Below, in pieces: positions 60,217 to 64,000 of a stretch of DNA of 64,000 nucleotides (position 1 is its first letter; the number at the start of each line of letters is the position of its first letter). The position numbers were made by a program, and so were the translations under genes. The notes below the pieces were generated by a model. That model did not search any database. It was given only the letters and a program-made list of their open reading frames with translations, and was not told the DNA's origin. Where the stretch lies: positions 62,001-126,000 of the forward strand of contig NZ_JACXAA010000011.1 in the NCBI RefSeq assembly GCF_014699035.1. Reading direction: 5' to 3'. The stretch is from Spirosoma validum. GTDB taxonomy: Bacteria; Bacteroidota; Bacteroidia; Cytophagales; Spirosomataceae.

Positions 60217-63200
60217 TTAGAATTGCAGATTAAGTCCAACTGAGGTGGTGCGGGCCAATGGATAGGAAGACATATCGAAACCCGGCGCCAGCGTGTTATT
60301 GATACTCTGCGACTGACCTTCGGGATTCGCACCTTCGTAGCGGGTAAACATGGCCAGATTCTGAATCGTCAGATAGAATCGGCAACCACTGATGAAGCCC
60401 GTTTTTTTGACCAGATTATCCGGTAAGGAGTAGCCCAGTGATACGTTGGCGATACGCAGGAACGACGCATCCTCGACCCATAACGTATTAACCCGGTGCC
60501 CCCAGCTTGGCGTCAGTTTCGGTACGCCATACAGCATACCGGTTCCCGGATTTGACGAACTCCGCCAGCGATTTACCCATTCCTGCCGGACGTTGAAAAA
60601 GCCCTGTAAGTTATCGACCGTCTGCCGCAAGCCGTTCATCACTTGTCCGCCGTATTGCCCATTGATAATGAAGCCGAGGTTGAACCGTTTATAGGTCAAA
60701 TTATTCGTCAGGCCGTAGGTAAATTTGGGATGTGGATTGCCGATGATGGTATAGTCCAGAAAGTCGTTAATCATGCCGTCACCGTTGACGTCCTTGTATT
60801 TCGGATTTCCCGCGTATACCTGCTGCGTTTTGATCAGATTCGGATCGGCGATGTCGGCATCGGAATAGACGCCTTCGAGCACAAAGCCAAAGAACTGACC
60901 AATGGGTTGACCCACTACCGTAATGTGCGTCGGGTTGCTGTCGTTATTGCCCGATAAAATTCGGTCGCCGTTGTCGTTCAGGGCGAGGACTTTGTTCCGA
61001 TTGAAAGCAATGTTCGCGTTAACGTCCCATTTCAATTCCCCCACTAGCGGACGCACACCCAGCGATAATTCAACCCCCTGATTCCGCACATTCCCCTTGT
61101 TGACCACCTGCGTATTGAAGCCCGTAATGGCCGGAATGACGTCGTTCAGCAGCATGTTTTTGCTGGTACGGTTGTAATAATCGAGGGTCAGCGATACGCG
61201 GCTATTCAGTAGTTCCACATCGAGCCCAGCATCGACCTGTTCCGATTCTTCCCAGGTCAGATACGGGTTGGACAGCCCCACGTATGAAGCCGTAACCTGC
61301 GTATTGCCAAACACATACGAACCGGGGTTGATGGACGCCAGGTGCGAATAATCACCGATGTTGTTGTTGCCGCTACGTCCGTAACTCACCCGCAGCTTGA
61401 GGCTGTTAACGTAGCGGTTATTCCTGAGAAAATCTTCTTCCGAAATACGCCACGCACCAGCCAGCGAGGGGAACGTAGCGTACCGGCTCTGCGAACCAAA
61501 CCGCGAGGAGCCATCGGAACGTAGCGTGGCTGTCAGCAGGTATTTGTCTTTGAAACCGTAGTTAATACGTCCCAGATACGATATGATGCTCCATTCGTTA
61601 ACGGCCTGTCCCCACGCATTGATGGTCGGGGCCGCATTAATGGTCTGTACCAAATCATTGGGATAGGGGCCGGCCGTCAGATCTATTCGGTTAGTTGAGC
61701 TTTTCTGGGTAGTGTACCCGGCCAGGGCATCGATCCGGTGGTTCCCGACCGTCTTTTTATAAGTCAGCGTGTTTTCGATAAGCCAGTTGAAGGTCTCACT
61801 GTTCCAATTGATCGAGCTACCCGTTCCGGCCGCGGGCGGGCGGTTGGGCCCTCCTACTATGCTTGGTATGTACTGAGAAAACTTAGACGTCGACCAGATA
61901 GTGTTGAGCGAGGTGCGAGCCGTCAGATTCGGAATAATGTTCCACTCGACAAACGCGTTTCCCAGGTTTTGAAACTGGCGTTGCGATTGAGTAGTTTCCC
62001 GAAGTACGAACAACGGGTTCGCAAAGCTCCAGGCCGAATGATACTTGCTCTGTGGCGACGTGAGGTAAGGAACCAGATTACCCGTGGCATCGTAGGGCGA
62101 CAGAACCGGGTTGGCCCAGTTGGCTACCCCAATCACATCTTCGCGGCTAGTGTTAGTATTGGTACGGTTCTGGATAATGAACGTCGGCTGGAGCGAAGCC
62201 CCTACTTTAATCGCCTTACCTAAATTCGATTCGAGGCCCAGGCGGGCGCTGTAGCGCTCCACGCCCGTATACTTCAATACGCCATCCTGTTTAAAATAGC
62301 CCAGCCCGATACTCAACCGCGAATCCTCCGATCCTTTGTTGATGTTCACGTTGTAATCCTGAATGGGCGCAGCCTGCAGTAAGAGATCATACCAGTCGGT
62401 GCCTTTGCCGACCAGTTGTTCAGGGTTGCGGTACTCGACTGGATAATCATTGATGGTCGGTTCGCGGTTTTCGGTCCGGCGAACGGCGATGTCGATGCGG
62501 TTACGCTGAAAATCAATGTATTCCTGCTGGTTCATCAGTTTGGGGCGTCCTTTCATCGGGACCTGCTGCACACCTCGCATCACACTGGCCGTCACCTGCG
62601 TTCTGTTATACTGGCCCTGTTTGGTCGTAATCATGACAACCCCGTTCGAGCCGCGCGACCCATAGATGGCTGTCGATGAGGCATCTTTCAGAATAGTAAT
62701 AGACTCAATATCATTCGGATTGATAAGCAGCAGTGGGTTTAGACTTTGGTTCAGACCCGACGAATAGGGCATTCCATCTACTACGTAGAGGGGCTCATTT
62801 CCCGCGCCAAGCGAACCACTTCCCCGAATCCGAACCGACGTACCAGCGCCCGGCGACCCAGACGGTTGTTGAATCTGCACCCCTGCCACCTGGCCAATCA
62901 TTTTCTGGTCGAGAGTCGAAACCGGCAGGTCTTTAATGGCGGTTTGGTTAATGGAAGCAACGGAGCCTGTTACGTCACGCGCCCGTTGCGTACCGTAGCC
63001 AACCACCAAAACCTCTTTCAAGGCTTTAGTATCCGTGGTAAGCACCACCTGTAATGCAGTTCGGTTACCGACCACCTCTTCCTTCGACAGGTAGCCGACA
63101 AACGAAAATACCAACGTAGTGGCCCCGTCGGGAACCGTCAGCTTAAATGCCCCCGATGCATCGGTTGTGGTGCCCTGATTTGTGCCTTTAATCAATACGT

Positions 63201-63420
63201 TGACGCCCGGCAGGCCTTCACCCCGTTCGTCGGTCACCTTTCCGGTAACCACTTCGGTAGCAGGGATAATGGTGGATATCCTGTTTTGCAGGGGGCTGAT
63301 AGGGGTAGCTCTGGCCGTCAATACGTTGCCCGTGGAAATAAGCTGTGACCATCCAGAATACCCGCAGGCAAGCAGGCACAACAGAAGATTTGTTCGTAGA
63401 GGAGATAGATTTTTTTTCAT
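60217..63420 (-). CDS. SusC/RagA-type TonB-dependent outer-membrane transporter
   Basis: From ATG 63420 the protein has 1067 residues; the frame extends back to 63525, but MKKNLSPLRTNLLLCLLACG is the natural signal. CarboxypepD_reg-like domain (about 55-135, VTGKVTDERGEGLPGVNVLIKG), plug (VLVVGYGTQRARDVTGSVASI, PLYVVDGMPYS, SITILKDASSTAIYGSRGSNG) and barrel ending VGLNLQF. It pairs with the adjacent SusD and two sulfatases, so its ligand is likely a sulfated polysaccharide. The upstream 495-base stretch should hold its promoter. Confidence 0.96.
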   Translation of the reverse strand: MKKNLSPLRTNLLLCLLACGYSGWSQLISTGNVLTARATPISPLQNRISTIIPATEVVTGKVTDERGEGLPGVNVLIKGTNQGTTTDASGAFKLTVPDGATTLVFSFVGYLSKEEVVGNRTALQVVLTTDTKALKEVLVVGYGTQRARDVTGSVASINQTAIKDLPVSTLDQKMIGQVAGVQIQQPSGSPGAGTSVRIRGSGSLGAGNEPLYVVDGMPYSSGLNQSLNPLLLINPNDIESITILKDASSTAIYGSRGSNGVVMITTKQGQYNRTQVTASVMRGVQQVPMKGRPKLMNQQEYIDFQRNRIDIAVRRTENREPTINDYPVEYRNPEQLVGKGTDWYDLLLQAAPIQDYNVNINKGSEDSRLSIGLGYFKQDGVLKYTGVERYSARLGLESNLGKAIKVGASLQPTFIIQNRTNTNTSREDVIGVANWANPVLSPYDATGNLVPYLTSPQSKYHSAWSFANPLFVLRETTQSQRQFQNLGNAFVEWNIIPNLTARTSLNTIWSTSKFSQYIPSIVGGPNRPPAAGTGSSINWNSETFNWLIENTLTYKKTVGNHRIDALAGYTTQKSSTNRIDLTAGPYPNDLVQTINAAPTINAWGQAVNEWSIISYLGRINYGFKDKYLLTATLRSDGSSRFGSQSRYATFPSLAGAWRISEEDFLRNNRYVNSLKLRVSYGRSGNNNIGDYSHLASINPGSYVFGNTQVTASYVGLSNPYLTWEESEQVDAGLDVELLNSRVSLTLDYYNRTSKNMLLNDVIPAITGFNTQVVNKGNVRNQGVELSLGVRPLVGELKWDVNANIAFNRNKVLALNDNGDRILSGNNDSNPTHITVVGQPIGQFFGFVLEGVYSDADIADPNLIKTQQVYAGNPKYKDVNGDGMINDFLDYTIIGNPHPKFTYGLTNNLTYKRFNLGFIINGQYGGQVMNGLRQTVDNLQGFFNVRQEWVNRWRSSSNPGTGMLYGVPKLTPSWGHRVNTLWVEDASFLRIANVSLGYSLPDNLVKKTGFISGCRFYLTIQNLAMFTRYEGANPEGQSQSINNTLAPGFDMSSYPLARTTSVGLNLQF

Positions 63421-63915
63421 TGAGCGGTTAGGAAGATTTTGGTTATTCTTTTTCTTAGAAATCACGCTTATGATCTGTCGGACAAGGGATTGGCGGTCTT
63501 TAACGACTAGAGAGTTGCGCCCCACCCGTTGACAAATTCCAGAGTCATAATCAGTTCTGGTTTACCTATTCGGAACGCTTTTTTTTGTTTACGCTCATTA
63601 ATCGAAATAGTCCTGATATTAGATAGAGTATTAGTACTTATAATCTATTGATTTAGTATAATTTACAAAGAAAGAAGTGGATGGTACTCGCTTCCAAATT
63701 TTTCGGTAAAGTTTTCCGGATGGATTATATCCTCTAAACGAGCTTAATGCGCTTTTAGGACACTGAAGTAGTTAGCTCAGAACAACACGGTAAGTGGCCT
63801 CTGTCAATTAGCCGTAAGGAAATGTAAAATAACGAGGCTATGTAGCGATAATATTAATATCTGTCCACTGATCCACTACCGCGACTCAATTAGTAGTACA
63901 CATTTATAGCAATGT
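63421..63915. promoter_or_regulatory. Upstream region of the sulfatase/SusC operon
   Basis: About 495 AT-rich bases without a supported gene. It should contain the SusC promoter, but I could not fix -33 and -7 elements with confidence. Confidence 0.4.
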
Positions 63916-64000
63916 CTACGTTCTAACTGAATCTACCAGCATTTGTAGAGTTGTTGTTTCATAAACTGACAGATTCGCATCGCGAACTTGTTGCATGATG
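63916..64000 (-). CDS. Possible C-terminal fragment of a gene entering from the right
   Basis: A minus-strand frame is open from the window edge to a TAG at 63916-63918 (27 codons, including QQVRDANLSVYETTTLQM). The composition is protein-like (no low complexity, amphipathic helix), but the piece is too short to call. If real, the neighbouring gene has the same orientation as the SusC operon. Confidence 0.2.
   Translation of the reverse strand, partial: IMQQVRDANLSVYETTTLQMLVDSVRT

Noticed and set aside
1-64000. CRISPR arrays, rRNA, tRNA, prophage or insertion sequences
   Set aside because: No regular short direct-repeat array, no recognisable tRNA arm sequences, no transposase, integrase or phage structural gene was seen on either strand.

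Overview
The window looks like a chromosome segment of a free-living, polysaccharide-degrading Bacteroidota of the Spirosoma/Cytophagales type. I infer this from two SusC/SusD outer-membrane pairs, a 7TMR-DISM histidine kinase, BlaI/M56 sensor genes with TonB-type tails, several glycoside hydrolases, two S1 sulfatases and starts without Shine-Dalgarno sequences. No rRNA, tRNA, CRISPR array, prophage or insertion sequence was recognised.

Layout, left to right. 1-1160: 5' part of a secreted GH13 alpha-amylase, cut by the left edge. 1488-5046: an orphan 7TMR-DISM histidine kinase and a Tat-exported Gfo/Idh/MocA oxidoreductase. 5433-10791: a periplasmic cyclophilin and a SusC/SusD pair without adjacent carbohydrate enzymes. 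10887-14288: small proteins (SCP2-like, membrane protein, DUF2147, Gly/Ser-rich) and an alkaline-phosphatase-superfamily enzyme. 14393-23839: a seven-gene minus-strand locus for glucuronoxylan side chains: SDR, GH67 alpha-glucuronidase, mannonate dehydratase, CE15 glucuronoyl esterase, hexuronate MFS transporter, an enolase-superfamily protein and an RraA-family protein.

24167-28981 is the most unusual part. A compact minus-strand operon encodes a PF12902-type ferritin-like protein, a 14-cysteine protein with five C-x5-C units, a DUF692/MNIO oxidase and its DUF2063/HvfC-type partner. An AraC-type regulator lies upstream, and the leader between them carries a perfect 26-bp palindrome with a 21-bp-phased half-site and a telomere-like G-quadruplex motif. 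I read this as a bufferin-like RiPP (modified-cysteine peptide) system whose precursor lacks a Sec signal and is paired with a ferritin-like enzyme.

29197-36887: a DUF4965-type 'glutaminase', a secreted GH2, a secreted GH43-like beta-propeller and a GH2 without a signal. 37043-41485: a small unknown and a BlaI-M56-M56 regulatory operon with a probable self-operator. 41625-55220: mostly housekeeping genes (Lpd, TPR histidine kinase, ECF sigma plus small acidic partner, Nth, Ndk, NrnA, FKBP, RdgB, PpiD, redoxin). 55740-63420: a minus-strand SusC-SusD-sulfatase-sulfatase locus for an unidentified sulfated glycan. 63421-64000 is mainly a promoter region.

Many gene ends carry long, nearly perfect hairpins (18-37 bp arms), some reaching into coding sequence. 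Function calls rest on motif recognition by eye; no database search was run.
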